Under the pieces are notes generated by a model. That model saw only the letters and a list, made by a program, of their open reading frames with translations, did not search any database and was not told the DNA's origin. Below are positions 10,400 to 21,669 of a DNA stretch of 64,000 nucleotides, in pieces. The stretch's first letter is position 1. Each line of letters opens with the position of its first letter. Origin of the DNA: Closterium sp. NIES-65 (Eukaryota > Streptophyta > Zygnematophyceae > Desmidiales > Closteriaceae); the NCBI GenBank assembly GCA_948144175.1, contig CANXME010000401.1, forward strand, positions 1-64,000, written 5' to 3'. The position numbers and the translations under genes were made by a program.

Positions 10400-11950
10400 A
10401 GAGGGTCCCTACTCCTCTCAGTGGCAGGCAGCTATGGATGCAGAGATGGCTTCCTGGAAGTCCACAGGCACCTACGTTGACGCGGTTCCCCCACCTGGGG
10501 CGAACATCGTCAGTGGCATGTGGATCTTCAGGGTGAAGCGGCCGCCAGGTTCTCCACCTGTCTTCAAGGCGCGGCATGTGGCTCGTGGCTTCAGTCAACG
10601 GCAGGGAGTTGATTACATTCAGACCTTCTCTCCCACCCCGAAGATGAGCACTCTTCGGGTGCTGCTGTACATAGCCGCTCAGCGCGACTACGAACTTCAC
10701 TCTCTTGACTTCAAAACTGCCTTCTTGCAGAGTAGCCTGCACGAGGAGATCTGGCTGCGCCGCCCACCTGGCTTCACTGGGTCTTTTCCTCCTGGCACCC
10801 AGTGGGGCCTCCGGTGGCCAGTTTACGGTCTCCGCCAGGCACCGCATGAGTGGCACGACACACTGAGGACTACACTTGCGGCTCTTAAGTTTGCTCCCTC
10901 TACTGCCGACCCGTCGCTGTTTCTGTGCACCGACACCTCTTTGCCGCCGTTCTACATCCTCGTGTACGTCAACCACTTGGTCTTTGCCACTGCCGACACT
11001 GCTCGACTCGCCCACGTGAAGTCCGAATTGTAGAAGAGACACACGTGGACAGACCTGGGTGAACTGCGTAGCTACCTTGGCTTGCAGATCGCCCGGGACA
11101 GAGCATGCCGCACCATTACCCTGACTCAGTCACACATGGTGCAGCAAGTCCTTCAGCGCTTCGGCTTCACGTACTCCTCGCCTCAGGCCACTCCTCTGTC
11201 TACTCGCCACTCGCTCTCAGCTCTGCCTTCGGATGAGTCCGTAGAGTCGAGTGGCCCGTACCCAGAGCCTGTTGGCTGCCTCATGTACCTGATGACCTGC
11301 ACACGACCTGACCTTGCGTACCCTCTGAGCATTCTTGCACGCTATGTTGCTCCTGGGAGACACAGACCGGAGCACACAGCTGCAACGAAAAGGGTGTTGC
11401 GCTACTTGTGCAGTACGTCGGGCATGGGGCTAGTGCTTGGAGGGCAGAGTCCAGTGGTCCTCACTAGGCACGCAGACGCTTCTTGGGCTGACGACCAGGC
11501 TACACAGCGGTCGTCACAGGGTTACACCTTCAGCCTTGGTTCCGGCTCTGTTTCGTGGCGGGCTACTCGCTCGTCTTCCGTTCTCGGCTCCACTTGTGAG
11601 GCTGAGATCTACGTAGGAGCCATGGCTGCTCAGGAGCTTTGCTGGCTCACCTACCTGCTGACTGACCTCGGAGAGCCGCCTCGTTCTCCTCCAGTGCTGT
11701 CGTAGACAACAAGGCCATGCTGGCCTTGTGTCGGGAGCAGCGCCTGGAGCACAGAACGAAGCACATTGCTCTGCGCTACTTTCTTGCTCGTGAGCTGCAG
11801 CAGCGTGGTCAGTTGCGACTTGCGTACGTGGCCTCTGAGGCCAACACTGCTGATATCTTCACCAAGGCGCTTGTGCCTTGTGATCATCAGCGCTTCTGTA
11901 CTCAGCTTGGTCTTCTGCCTGGCTTGCCTCACTTGCTCACTTCTTGACCT
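10400..11950 (+). pseudogene. reverse transcriptase and RNase H region of element 1
   Basis: Copia RT blocks in order: SQWQAAMDAEMASW, GMWIFRVKRPPGSPPVFKAR, LDFKTAFLQ, VYGLRQAPHEWH and the catalytic-loop region near 10,960. RNase H follows with SGMGLVLGG, HADASWADDQATQRSSQG, CEAEIYVGAMAAQEL and the tail FTKALVPCDHQRF. Together they make double-stranded cDNA from the element RNA. Fossil copy. Confidence 0.9.
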
Positions 11951-12161
11951 TGCTTGTACTGTCACATATATATACTCCTGCTCTTGCTTGTTTAGCCTTT
12001 TATTTATATAAATATATGTGCCCCTGCATGTGAACTGGCCTTCAGGCCTTGAACTTGTGCTCGGAATGTGTGGTGACTTTGTGATCCACCCTGAGCTTTA
12101 CTTTGCTTTGCTTGACTGGTCTTGTGACCCCTTGTTCTCCCCCACTTTGCCTATGGGGGTG

Positions 12162-12283
12162 TGTCAAATTATAATGTTGTGTAGGCTGTAGTGGGGTAGC
12201 CTATATGGGGTACACATTTCTAGGGTTGCATATTTGTACCACTTTCATTCCTTAGTGCATTCATTCTCGTTTCAACTTTCTCA
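12162..12283 (+). repeat. 3' LTR of element 1
   Basis: 122 bp, no difference seen from the 5' LTR. Preceded by a purine tract and by a 3' untranslated region of about 210 bp with short AT microsatellites (about 11,967-12,018). Confidence 0.93.
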
Positions 12284-12556
12284 TTACCACCCAGCCCTCT
12301 CTCATCGGGAAGTCCATCAGGTATTGCGGTAGTGGCTCTGCGGCTGCCCGCAGGCTTTGAGGGAAGCGATCCCTGTCGCTTCATAGTTGATGTCGCGGAA
12401 ATGTGGGACGAGTTGCATGAATGCTTTTAAGTTATCGTTGCGCTGAAAATAGTTGCGCTCATCATGGTACTGCGCTACGACGCAGAGCTTCTTAATATCG
12501 TTCCACGAGCTAAGGCCGTTCAATTTCCTGAAATCACAAACTGCCTTGAGGACACG
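12284..12556. other. unassigned island between element 1 and element 3
   Basis: 273 bp of non-element DNA left between two retrotransposons. It carries most of the minus-strand frame listed next and is probably continuous with the DNA at 4,879 in the pre-insertion state (inference from the near-match duplication). Confidence 0.5.
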
Positions 12557-12562
12557 GGTCAA
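12317..12562 (-). CDS. unrecognised coding-like open frame of 81 residues
   Basis: Reads VLKAVCDFRKLNG... to ...GQPQSHYRNT with balanced composition and varied aromatic residues, unlike the surrounding repeats. Its upstream end runs into the first bases of the element 3 LTR, so its true N-terminus is not here. It may be an exon or gene fragment cut by element 3. No family recognised. Confidence 0.35.
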   Translation of the reverse strand: MTRVLKAVCDFRKLNGLSSWNDIKKLCVVAQYHDERNYFQRNDNLKAFMQLVPHFRDINYEATGIASLKACGQPQSHYRNT

Positions 12563-12577
12563 ACATTATATATGTTG
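12557..12577 (+). repeat. first part of the element 3 5' LTR
   Basis: 21 bp matching the start of the copia 5 LTR (GTCAAACATTATATATGTTG). The last five bases, TGTTG (12,573-12,577), recur at 20,011-20,015 as the target duplication of element 2. Confidence 0.85.
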
Positions 12578-12711
12578 TGTCAAATTATAATGTTGTGTAG
12601 GCTGTAGTGGGGTAGCCCATATGGGGTACACATTTCCAGGGTTGCATATTTGTACCACTTTCATTCCTTAGTACACTCATTCTCGTTTCAATCTTCTCAT
12701 GGTATCGGGCA
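12578..12711 (+). repeat. 5' LTR (12,578-12,699) and primer site (12,700-12,711) of element 2
   Basis: 122 bp with the same TG...CA ends as element 1, differing from the element 1 LTR at roughly a dozen positions, mostly in the 3' third. The primer site follows with no spacer. Confidence 0.93.
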
Positions 12712-12849
12712 GGTTCCCTCGTGGGACCTCTGCCTAGGGCCCACCAAATCGAAAGTTTTTTTTTTCCGGCCCGGAGCGCGCTCCCCGAGTCGCGCTCCCC
12801 TCTTTTCCTTCGTCGAGCCGCCCTAGCGGCCACGTCGCGCCGCCTTAGC

Positions 12850-13600
12850 GGCCCCTCAATCGTCGCCCTAGCGACCCCGTCGCCCTACCTGCGCCCTGGC
12901 CCCGTCGCCCTACTTGCTCCCCGGCCCTGTCGCCCTACTTGCGCCCCGGCCCCGTCGCCCTACTTGCGCCCCGGCCCCGTCGCCCTACCTGCGCCCCGGC
13001 CCCGCCGCCCTACCTGCGACCCCGGCCCCGTCGCCCCGCTGCGACCCTGGCCCTGCCGCCATACCTTCGGCCCGAGCCCTAGCCCCATCGCCCTACCTGC
13101 GCCCCGACCCCGGCCCCGTCGCCCTACTTGCGACCCTGGCCCCGTCGCCCCACCTTCGACCCGAGCCCTGTCGCCCTACCTGCGCCCCAGCCCCGGCCCC
13201 GTCGCCCTACCTTCGACCCGGCCCCGCCGCCCTACCAGCGGCCCCGCCACCCTATTTGCGGCCCCGCCGCCCTACCAGCGGCCCCACCGCCCTACCTGCG
13301 GCCCCGCCGCCCTATTAGCGGCCCCGTCGCCCTACCTGCGGCCCCGCCGCCCTACCTGTGACCCCGCCGCCCTACCAGTGGCCCCGCAACCCTACCAGCA
13401 GCCTCGCCGCCCTACCAGCGGCCCTGCCCCCGTACGCAGCTGAGCCGCCCGCAACGCCCGAGCCACCCGAGCCGCCCGTTTCGCCCGAGCCGCCCGAGCC
13501 GCTCGTTTCGCCCAAGCCGCCTGAGCCGCCCGAGCCGCCAGAGCAGCTGACGAGCCGAGCCGCGGGTGCTGCCGAGCCGCAGTTATTGCCGAGCCGCCCG
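12850..13600 (+). repeat. GC-rich minisatellite leader of element 2
   Basis: About 24-bp units around CCCGTCGCCCTACCTGCGCC (12,870-13,230) pass into CCCCGCCGCCCTACCAGCGG units (13,220-13,430), then a GAGCCGCCCGAGCCGCC block. Same design as element 1. Confidence 0.85.
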
Positions 13601-13732
13601 AGTCGTCTGAGCCACCGTGTTGTCGAGCTGCTGTGCTGCTGATCTGCCCGGACCGCCCTTTCTGGTGAGAGCAGCGCCTCTGTCACTGCACTGCCTCTGC
13701 TCTATAGTTAACTCTCCCAGTCTAGTGCTGTC

Positions 13733-14940
13733 ATGGCCACCCCTAGTGTTCTCGCTTTTGACACTGAGAGTCGGGCCATTGACTTTGACGTGTGGGTAGA
13801 TGACCTGCAGCTTTTCCTACAGTGCGATAGAGCAGACGGTCTCTCCCTCTTTGACCTCACCTCTGGTGCCTCCCCTGCCCCTGCTGCCGATGCCGACGCC
13901 ATTGTTCGCTCACAGTGGGCCACTCGCGATGCTGCTGCACGTCTTGCTCTGCGTCGCCACCTGCCTACCACTGAGCGCGCCCACTTTAGTCAGTACAAGA
14001 ATGCTCAGACCTTGTACGGCGCTGTAGTTGCACGCTACTCTTCCCCTGCCACTGCTGCACTGAGCCGCCTCATGCTACCGTACCTCTTCCCTGACCTTGC
14101 TGCCTTTCCTACAGTCTCTGACCTCATTACACACCTCAGCACTAGTGACACTCGCTACCGCGCTGCGCTTCCTGCTGAGTTCTGCGCCAAGAACGCCCCC
14201 CCCCATGTACATCACTCTCTATTACATAGTCACCCGGCTCCCTGACTCCCTTCGTGTAGTGAAAGACCACTTCCTCTCAATCTTTCCCACCACTCTCACT
14301 GTTGACCTCCTCGAGAAGGCCCTCCTAGCAGCGGAGAAGAGCATCGTCGCTGTAGGAGACTCTCGTGGTGACCCGCGCACCCCCATCTTTGAGGGGTGTT
14401 CCCCTTACCCCCTTTTGCCCTCTGTCGCCTCTGCTGCTGCAGCCGACCTCGTTGGTCTTGAGTCGGTCGGTGCGGCGTCTGCCCCTAGCGGGAGACGCCC
14501 ATCTGGCAAGGGCAAGGGAGGCAAGGGCGCTGGAGGAGCTAGCGGGGGTGGTGGAGGGGGCGGTGGAGGCGGCGGAGGGAGTGGGGGTGGCGGTGGGAGT
14601 GGTGGCGGGGGTGGCGGTGGAGGCGGAGGCGGCGGAGGCGGTAGCGGTGGGAGCGGAGGCGGCGGTGGTGGCGGAGGTGGAGGAGGCGGTGGTGGAGGAG
14701 GTGGAGCTGGTCGGGGAGGCGCTACGCAGCGGAGTGGCTCTGGTGGTGGTCAGCGCCAGCAGCAGCAGCGTTCTCGGGACATCCCCCCACCTCAGCAGCT
14801 CCGTGAGTGGTACGCTGCGCGTCAGCGTGGTGGGGGTTTTGGTCCGTGCACCTACGTCCTCTGCACCGGCGACCGTGCGGGTGAGCAGTATGGGGGTGCC
14901 CACCCCACCTAGCGCTGCTTTGGCCGCCTGACGGACGCTT
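13733..14940 (+). pseudogene. gag region of element 2
   Basis: Start at 13,733 (MATPSVLAFD), copia gag block, a run of 9 C at 14,196-14,204, a second gag block, a long polyglycine tract (about 14,540-14,710), and the cysteine/histidine box near 14,845-14,925. The glycine tract is longer than in element 1. Broken fossil. Confidence 0.85.
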
Positions 14941-15039
14941 GGCGTCACCAGTTCTCGGAGGCCACTGAGATCCCCCGCTGGGGTGAGCTGTCTAGGGCGG
15001 GTGTAGCTATCTTTGATCTTGACTTTGATGCTATTCTTG

Positions 15040-16640
15040 CTTCCATGTATGCTGTGAGTATTAGTGATGAGGGTGACTGTTACCAGTGTTTCCCGCCCGA
15101 CCCGGGCATTGAGACTACTACTCTAGGTACTGGTGAGGCTGCTGCTCTAGGTGCTAATGAGGCTGCTGCTCTAGGTGCTAGTGCGTCTGCGTCCTCAGGT
15201 GCTGGTGAGTCTGCGCTCTCAGGTACCATGTCGGCTTCGGCCTCCCTCACCTTCACACTTGACTCAGGGGCTTCTCGCTCCTTCTTTCGAGACCGCACCA
15301 CACTCACGCCGCTTGGTCGGCCGGGTGCAGTCTCCTTGGCAGACCCCTCTAGGGGTCCTGTCCTTTCTCACTTCTCCACTGTCCTCCTGTGTCCGGCTAC
15401 CCCCTCTGGCACCTTGTCTGGTCTTTACCTCCCCTCATTCTCTACAAACTTGGTGAGTGGTGCTGACCTACAGGATGCGGGGGTTCACCAGTTTACTCCT
15501 GCGAGTCAGCGGGTGACCCACATCTCGGACACTCGCACAGGCCGGCACCTGGCCACGTTTACGCGTCGGCCAGGGTCGAGCCCGTACACCCTGACCACTA
15601 AGTCTCCTCCTGTCCCTGCGTCTGGTCAGGTAGCTGCGTTAGGTCAGGTGTTTGCTGCAGCGTCCAGGTCTGGTCCTGAGTCTGCCTCCTGCTCGTGTGG
15701 CCTGCTGTCTCACGAGACTCTCCTGTGGCACCACCGCCTTGGTCACACGTCCCTGCCTCGTCTACGAGGCATGGCCTCCCGTGTCCTTGTCTCTGGTCTT
15801 CCCCGGTCCCTCCCTCCCCTTCCTCCGGGGCCTGGCCCTTCTTGGGTCCCCTGTGTCGAGGGGCGGCTACGGGCTGCCCCTCACTCCTCTCAGTTTCCCC
15901 CAACAGAGGCCCCGCTGCAGACGCTTCACATGGAGGTGTGGGGCCGAGCCCGCGTCCGTGGACAGGGTGACGAGCGCTACTTCCTGCTGGTGATTGACGA
16001 CTACTCGCGTTACACCAGAATCTTCCCCTTGCGCAGCAAGGGTGATGTCACTGAGCTGTTGATCGACTGGATCCGCGGAGCTCGTCTCCAGCTCAGGATT
16101 AGCTTTGGCTCAGACTTTCCTGATCTGCGTCTGCACTCTGACCGAGGCGGAGAGTTCTCCTCTGGCCTTCTGCGAGTCTACAGCCGTGCGCGAGGCATCC
16201 GCCAGACCTTTACGCTTCCGGACTCTCCACAGCAAAATGGGATTGCTGAGCGCCGCATTGGCATGGTCATGAACGTCGCCCGTACGACCATGATGCTTGC
16301 GGCTGCCCCCCATTTCCTGTGGCCGTTTGCGGTTCGGTACGCGGCGCATCAGATCAACCTTCACCCCAGGGTCTCCATGCCGGAGACCTCCCCAGCTGAG
16401 CTGTGGACGGGGAAGGTTGGAGATGCGTCTGCGTTCCGGGTCTGGCGATCTCAGGCGTTTGACCGCGACTTGTCTGCGGACAAGCTGTCCCCTCGTGCTC
16501 CTTGCGTCTTCCTCGGCTTCCCCCCTGACGCGCCAGGGTGGCAGTTCTACCACCCCACCTCTCGCCGTGTTCTATCCTCCCAAGACGTCACGTTTGATGA
16601 GTCGGTCCCTTACTACTGCCTTTTCCCCTAGCGTACTCCG
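15040..16640 (+). pseudogene. protease and integrase region of element 2
   Basis: Protease FTLDSGASRSFF near 15,250, pre-integrase LLWHHRLGH near 15,720, integrase core near 15,925-16,300 with VIDDYSRYT, LHSDRGGEF and SPQQNGIAERR, then the C-terminal FLGFPPDAPGWQFY block. It is the longest open stretch of this element. Confidence 0.9.
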
Positions 16641-16769
16641 TCCCTCCCCCCGCCACCACTCTTCCTTGTGCTAGGTCCCCCTCCGGTAGACCCCCTCCCC
16701 TCTCAGGGTCCTGCCCCTTGAGGTGTGTCCCAGGTAGACGCAGTCCAGCCTGTTGAGCTTACTGGTGAC

Positions 16770-17010
16770 TCTGGTGCTGCTGGGGGTGCTGAGCCTGGGG
16801 GTGCTGACTCTTGGGGTGCTGAGCGTGTGGGTGCTACGCCTGGGGGTGCTGGGCCTACGGGTGGTACTCCTGGGGTTGCTGAGCCTAGGGGTGCTGAGCC
16901 TGGGGGTGCTGAGCTTGGAGGTGCTACGCCTGGGGGTGCTGAGCCTGGGGGTGCTACGTCTGGAGGTGCTTAGCTTGGGGGTGCCACGTCTGGAGCTGCT
17001 ACGCCTGGGG
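16770..17010 (+). repeat. 15-bp minisatellite in the integrase-RT linker of element 2
   Basis: Units near GGGGGTGCTGAGCCT with variants (GGTGCTACGCCTGG). One frame reads GGAEP-like repeats for about 70 residues. Confidence 0.85.
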
Positions 17011-18139
17011 GTGCAGAGCCTGCGGCCGCTGGGCCTGCTCGTGTGGCGTCTGGTGGTGCTGGGCCTGGAGGTTCTCTGGGTGCTTCGTCTCGTCGAGAGC
17101 CACTCTCTTCACAGGAGCTGCGTGAGTGGTTTGTACGGCCCTGGAGGCGTATTGCTGGAGCTTCTTCGTCTGCTGAGGGTGCTGGTGCCGCCGGTCCCGG
17201 GGGTGCTCGTGCCGCGAGTACTTGGAGTCCTGGAGCTGCTGAGCCTGCGGGTTTGATTGGGGCTGGAGCTGCTGAGGGTGTTGGCGCTGAGGCTACTACT
17301 ATCAGTCCTGGCGGCGGTCCTGTTTCGGGTGCTGCTGGTGGTGTTGGAGGTACTGCAGGAGGAGGTGCTGTTGGTGCTGGTGCTTCCGCTGAGGGTGCTG
17401 GTTCTGACCTTGCTGTGTCTGGAGTTGCCCCACACCCTCGGCCGTACTTCGTTCCGCTCCTTCAGCAGGTTCTTGGTCTTCCTCCTCCCTTAGAGTGTCC
17501 ACCACCTGTCCCGTCCCAGTCACAGTTACCGCCGCCCTCCCCACTGCCTGCTCCTTCTCCCTACACTGGTCCTATTGGAGGTCTTGCTGAGCGGCGTGAG
17601 CTTGCGTCTCGTCCTGCGTCGCCTGTTCGTATTGCTCGCACTAGTGGTTGCGGTTCCCGTCAGCATCCTCCTCCTGTCCCTGGCACGCACCGGATGTCTC
17701 TGCGTCTGTCCACTGCTCCTTTGCGTGCCCCTTTGCCTTCTCCTCCTGAGTCCTCTCTTCCTGCACTTGCCGACCCGGAGTCGAACTCTCTTCGTGCTGC
17801 AAGTCCTATTGTGACGCGTCTCCTTGCTACTATCGTCACTGACCCCTCCTTTGAGTCCACTGCTGCGTATGCTCTGGTTGCTGAGCTCGTCGACTTTGCT
17901 GCTCGATTTCGTCTAGACTACGCTGCTCTTCTTCTTGCTGAGTCTGCGTCTGTCTATCCTCCCTCCGTCAGGGGGTGAGTGTGCTCTTGGCACGGACGTC
18001 CTTGAAAACAGGCAGGAGGAGTTCCAGTGTCTGGCTGCTGCTTCACCTCATCTCGTGTCCACGCTGATTGCCCCTGAGGGAGACCCGGATGCACCAGACA
18101 TCCCGACTCCTCGATCGTACGCTGTGGCGATCAAGGGTC

Positions 18140-19680
18140 CCTACTCCTCTCAGTGGCAGTCGGCCATGGACGTAGAGATGGCTTCCTGGAAGTCCACAGG
18201 CACCTACGTCGACGAGGTTCTTCCACCTAGGGCGAACATCGTCACTGGCATGTGGATTTTCAGGTTGAAGCAGCCGACGGGCTCTCCGCCTGTCTTCAAG
18301 GCGCGTTACGTGGCTTGAGGCTTCAGTCAGCGGCACGGAGTTGACTACTTTGAGACCTTCTCTCCCACCCCAAAGATGACCACTCTTTGGATGCTGCTGC
18401 ATATAGCCGCTCAGCGCGACTACGAGCTTCACTCTCTTGACTTCAGCACTGCTTTCTTGCAAGGTAGCCTGCACGAGGAGATCTGGCTGTGCCGCCCACC
18501 TGGCTTCACTAGGACTTTTCCTCCTGGCACCCAGTGGAGCCTACGGCGGCCAGTCTACGGTCTTCGCCAGGCACCGCGTGAGTGGCACGACACACTATGG
18601 ACTACGCTTGCGGCTCTTGGGTTTGCCCCCTCTACTGAAAACCCGTCCGTGTTTCCGCGCACCGACACTTCTTTGCCGCCGTTTTACATCCTCGTGTACG
18701 TCGACCAGTTGGTCTTTGCCACTGCTGACACTGCTGGACTCGCCCACGTGAAGTCCGAGCTGCAGAAGAGACACACGTGCACAGACCTGGGTGAACTGCG
18801 TAGCTACCTTGGCTTGCAGATCACCCGGGACAGAGCACGCCGCACCATTACCCTGACTCAGTCACACATGGTGTAGCAGGTCCTTCAGCGCTTCGGCTTC
18901 ATGTACTCCTCGCCTTAGGCCACTCCTCTGTCTACTCGCCTTTCGCTCTCAGCTCTGCCTTCGGATGAGTGCGTAGAGTCAAGTGGCCCATACCCAGAGC
19001 TTGTTGGCTGCCTCATGTACCTGATGACCTGCACACGACCTGACCTTGCATACCCTCTTAGCATTCTTGCACGCTATGTTGCTCCTGGGAGACACCAACC
19101 GGAGCACATGGCTGCAACAAAGAGGGTGTTGCGCTACGTGTGCAGTACGTCGGGCATGGGGCTAGTGCTTGGAGGGCAGAGTCCAGTGGTCCTCACTGGG
19201 CACGCAGACGCTTCTTGGGCTGACGACCAGGCTACACAGCGGTTGTCACAGGGTTACACCTTCAGCCTTGGTTCCGGCTCTGTTTCGTGGTGGGCTACAT
19301 GCTCGTCTTCCGTTCTCGGCTCCAGTTGTGAGGCTGAGATCTACACTGGAGCCATGGCTGCTCAGGAGCTTCGCTGGCTCACTTACCTGCTGACTGACCT
19401 CGGAGAGCCGCCTCGTTCTCCTCCAGTGCTGTACGTAGACAACGAGGCCATGCTGGTCTTGTGTCGGAAGCAGCGCCTAGAGCATACAACGAAGCACATT
19501 GCTCTCCGCTACTTTCTTGCTCGTGAGCTGCAGCAACGTGGTCAGTTGCGACTTGCGTACGTGGCCTCTGAGGCCAACACTACTGATATCTTCACTAAGG
19601 CCCTTGCGCCTTGTGATCATCAGCGCCTCTGTGCTCAGCTTGGTCTTGTGCCTGTCTTGCCTCACTTACTCACTTCTTGA
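18140..19680 (+). pseudogene. reverse transcriptase and RNase H region of element 2
   Basis: RT blocks SQWQSAMDVEMASW, LDFSTAFLQGSLHEEIW, VYGLRQAPREWH and FYILVYVDQLVFATAD. RNase H blocks HADASWADDQATQRLSQG, SCEAEIYTGAMAAQEL and the tail LAPCDHQRL. Broken fossil. Confidence 0.9.
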
Positions 19681-19888
19681 CCTTGCTTTTAGTGTCACAT
19701 ATATATACTCCTGCTCTTGCTTGTTTAGACTCATATATATATATGTGCTCCTGCATGTGAACTGGCCTTCTGGCCTTGAACTTGTGCTCGGAATGTGTGG
19801 TGACTTTGTGATCCACCGTGAGCTTTGCTTTACTTTGCTTGACTGGTCTTGTGACCCCTTGTTCTCCCCCACTTTGCCTATGAGGGTG

Positions 19889-20010
19889 TGTCAAATTATA
19901 ATGTTGTGTAGGCTGTAGTGGGGTAGCCCATATGGGGTACACATTTCCAAGGTTGCATACTTGTACCACTTTCATTCCTTAGTACACTCATTCTCGTTTC
20001 AATCTTCTCA
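19889..20010 (+). repeat. 3' LTR of element 2
   Basis: 122 bp, about 98% identical to the 5' LTR, preceded by CTATGAGGGTG and followed directly by the second TGTTG copy (20,011-20,015). Confidence 0.93.
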
Positions 20011-20015
20011 TGTTG

Positions 20016-20138
20016 TGCTTGTTTAGGCTACAGTGGGTTAGCCTATAGGGGGTACACAATTCTAGGGTTAGGTACTTGTACTGATTTCACTATTAGTTCA
20101 ATCATTCCTGTTCGTTCATTTCAACATGGTATAGAGCA
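20016..20138 (+). repeat. rest of the element 3 5' LTR (to 20,126) and primer site (20,127-20,138)
   Basis: Continues the LTR begun at 12,557 and ends ...TTTCAACA, followed by TGGTATAGAGCA. Matches the copia 5 LTRs over its length with scattered differences. Confidence 0.88.
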
Positions 20139-20209
20139 GGTCCTTAGCTAGGACCGTTTTTTTTTAGGGCCCACCACTACCTACCTACCCACCTACCTCC
20201 GCCCTAGGG

Positions 20210-20800
20210 CGCCTCGTTTTTCACATCCCCCTAAGGCCCCGCAACCCGCGATCTGCCCCTTAGTGACCTGCGCGCCGCCCCTTAAGGCCTCGTCGGCCCA
20301 TACGCTCGCCCCTTAGCAACCCCGTCGGCCCCGCAATTGCCCCTAACGGCCCCGTCGGCCCCGCGCTCACCTCCCTAGAGGCCCCCGTCGGCCCCGCACT
20401 CGCCCCTAGAGGCCCCGAACGGCCCCGCGCTTGCCCCTAGAGGCCCTTTATGGCCCTGCGCTCGCCCCTAGAGGCCCCGAACAGCCCCACGCTCGCCCCT
20501 AGCGGCCCCTTACGGCCCCGCGCTCGCCCCTACAGGCCCCGAACGGCCCCGCGCTCGCCCTTAGCGGCCCCTAACGACCCCGCGCTCGCCCCTAGAGGCC
20601 TTGAACGGCCCCGCGCTCGCCCCTAGAGGCCTTGAACGGCCCGTGACCGCCACAGCCCTTCGAGGACAGATCCGAGCCGCGCGACCCGAACCGAGCCGCT
20701 CAGTCCAAGCCGAGCCGCGCGACCTGAACCGAACCGCGCCGCCCTACCCGAGCTGCGCCGCCCTACCTGAACCGAACCGCGCCATGCGTACTGACCGAGC
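20210..20800 (+). repeat. GC-rich minisatellite leader of element 3
   Basis: Roughly 30-bp units around CGCTCGCCCCTAGAGGCCCC with GAACGGCCCCG spacers. This is a third leader sequence, distinct from elements 1/2 and P/C, and shared with copia 5 (minus strand, 48,130-48,720). Confidence 0.82.
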
Positions 20801-20849
20801 CGCCCTACCTGTCTCCCCCTCCTACTCCTACTACTGCTCCTACTGCTCC

Positions 20850-21580
20850 TAAGGCTAGCCCACCTGTGCTAGCTTTCGATGCTGAGGGCCGCCCAGTGAA
20901 GTTTGACACCTGGCTAGATGACCTGCACCTCTATCTACAGCTCACTGCCAAGGACGACATCTCACTGTACGACCACGCCCTAGGCCATGTCACTGCCTCT
21001 GTTGCTACTGCTGACAGCACTGCCCGCTCACAGTGGCAGACTCGTGACGCCCACGCTCGCTTTGCTATTCGCAACTCCCTGCCGATAGATGAGGGCGACC
21101 ACTTTGGTCACCACAAGACTGCACAGGCACTGTACACGGGCGCCGCAGCGGCAGGGGCAAAGGGGGCAAGGGCGGTGGCGGTGACCACGGGGGAGGCGGT
21201 GGTGGGGGCGGTGGCGGCGGTGGGGGTGGTGGCGCGACTAGAGGGGCTAGTGGCAGCGGTGGGGGTGGTGGCGGCAACAGCGGAGGAGGTGGCAGGGGCG
21301 GAGGCGGTGGTGGAGGTGGCGGTGGACGAGGTGGCGGCAGGGGTTGGGGTGGTTGAGGAGGTGGCGGCGGCGGTGGTGGTCGTGGAGGCGCTGGCCGTGG
21401 CCAGGGCCAGCAGCACACTCCGTCGCCCCAGGAGGTCCGTGAGTGGTACTCTTAGCACGGGGGGGGGGGTGGCTTTAGCTGCACGTACGTCATTCGCACT
21501 GGTGACCGCACAGGTCAGCCGTGTGGGGGACCGCACGCCACACAGCGCTGCTTCGCTCGTCTCAACGACGCTTGGCGTGT
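20850..21580 (+). pseudogene. gag region of element 3 (shortened)
   Basis: Begins VLAFDAEGRPVKFDTWLDDL, passes quickly to a glycine/alanine-coding repetitive tract (about 21,140-21,400), then the cysteine/histidine box CTYVIRTGDRTGQPCGGPH near 21,480-21,545. It is shorter than gag of copia 5. Broken fossil. Confidence 0.8.
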
Positions 21581-21669
21581 TCAGTTCCCTCAGGCCACTA
21601 AGCTGCCCCGCTGGGCTGATCTCCTGAAGAAGGGGATTGATATATATGCTCTAGACTTTGATGCTATCC

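Larger units (their letters stand above)
4880..12283 (+). mobile_element. Ty1/copia retrotransposon, element 1 (complete outline, broken)
   Basis: 7,404 bp with 122-bp LTRs that appear identical, TG...CA ends, a Met-tRNA primer site, leader, gag, protease, integrase, RT and RNase H in copia order, and a purine tract (CTATGGGGGTG) before the 3' LTR. Flanks TTCCC and TTACC are a near-match target duplication. The coding part is broken (about half a dozen breaks). The identical LTRs point to a very recent insertion. Same family as element 2. Confidence 0.95.
12578..20010 (+). mobile_element. Ty1/copia retrotransposon, element 2 (complete outline, broken)
   Basis: 7,433 bp with 122-bp LTRs differing at about 2 positions, a perfect 5-bp duplication TGTTG, primer site TGGTATCGGGCA, and all copia parts in order. 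It is closely related to element 1 through most of its length. Inserted in the 5' LTR of element 3. Broken, with about half a dozen breaks. LTR similarity of about 98% indicates a young insertion, though older than element 1. Confidence 0.96.

Noticed and set aside
20016-20126. Solo LTR
   Set aside because: The sequence continues into a primer site, leader and gag, and its first bases lie left of element 2. It is therefore the rest of the element 3 5' LTR.
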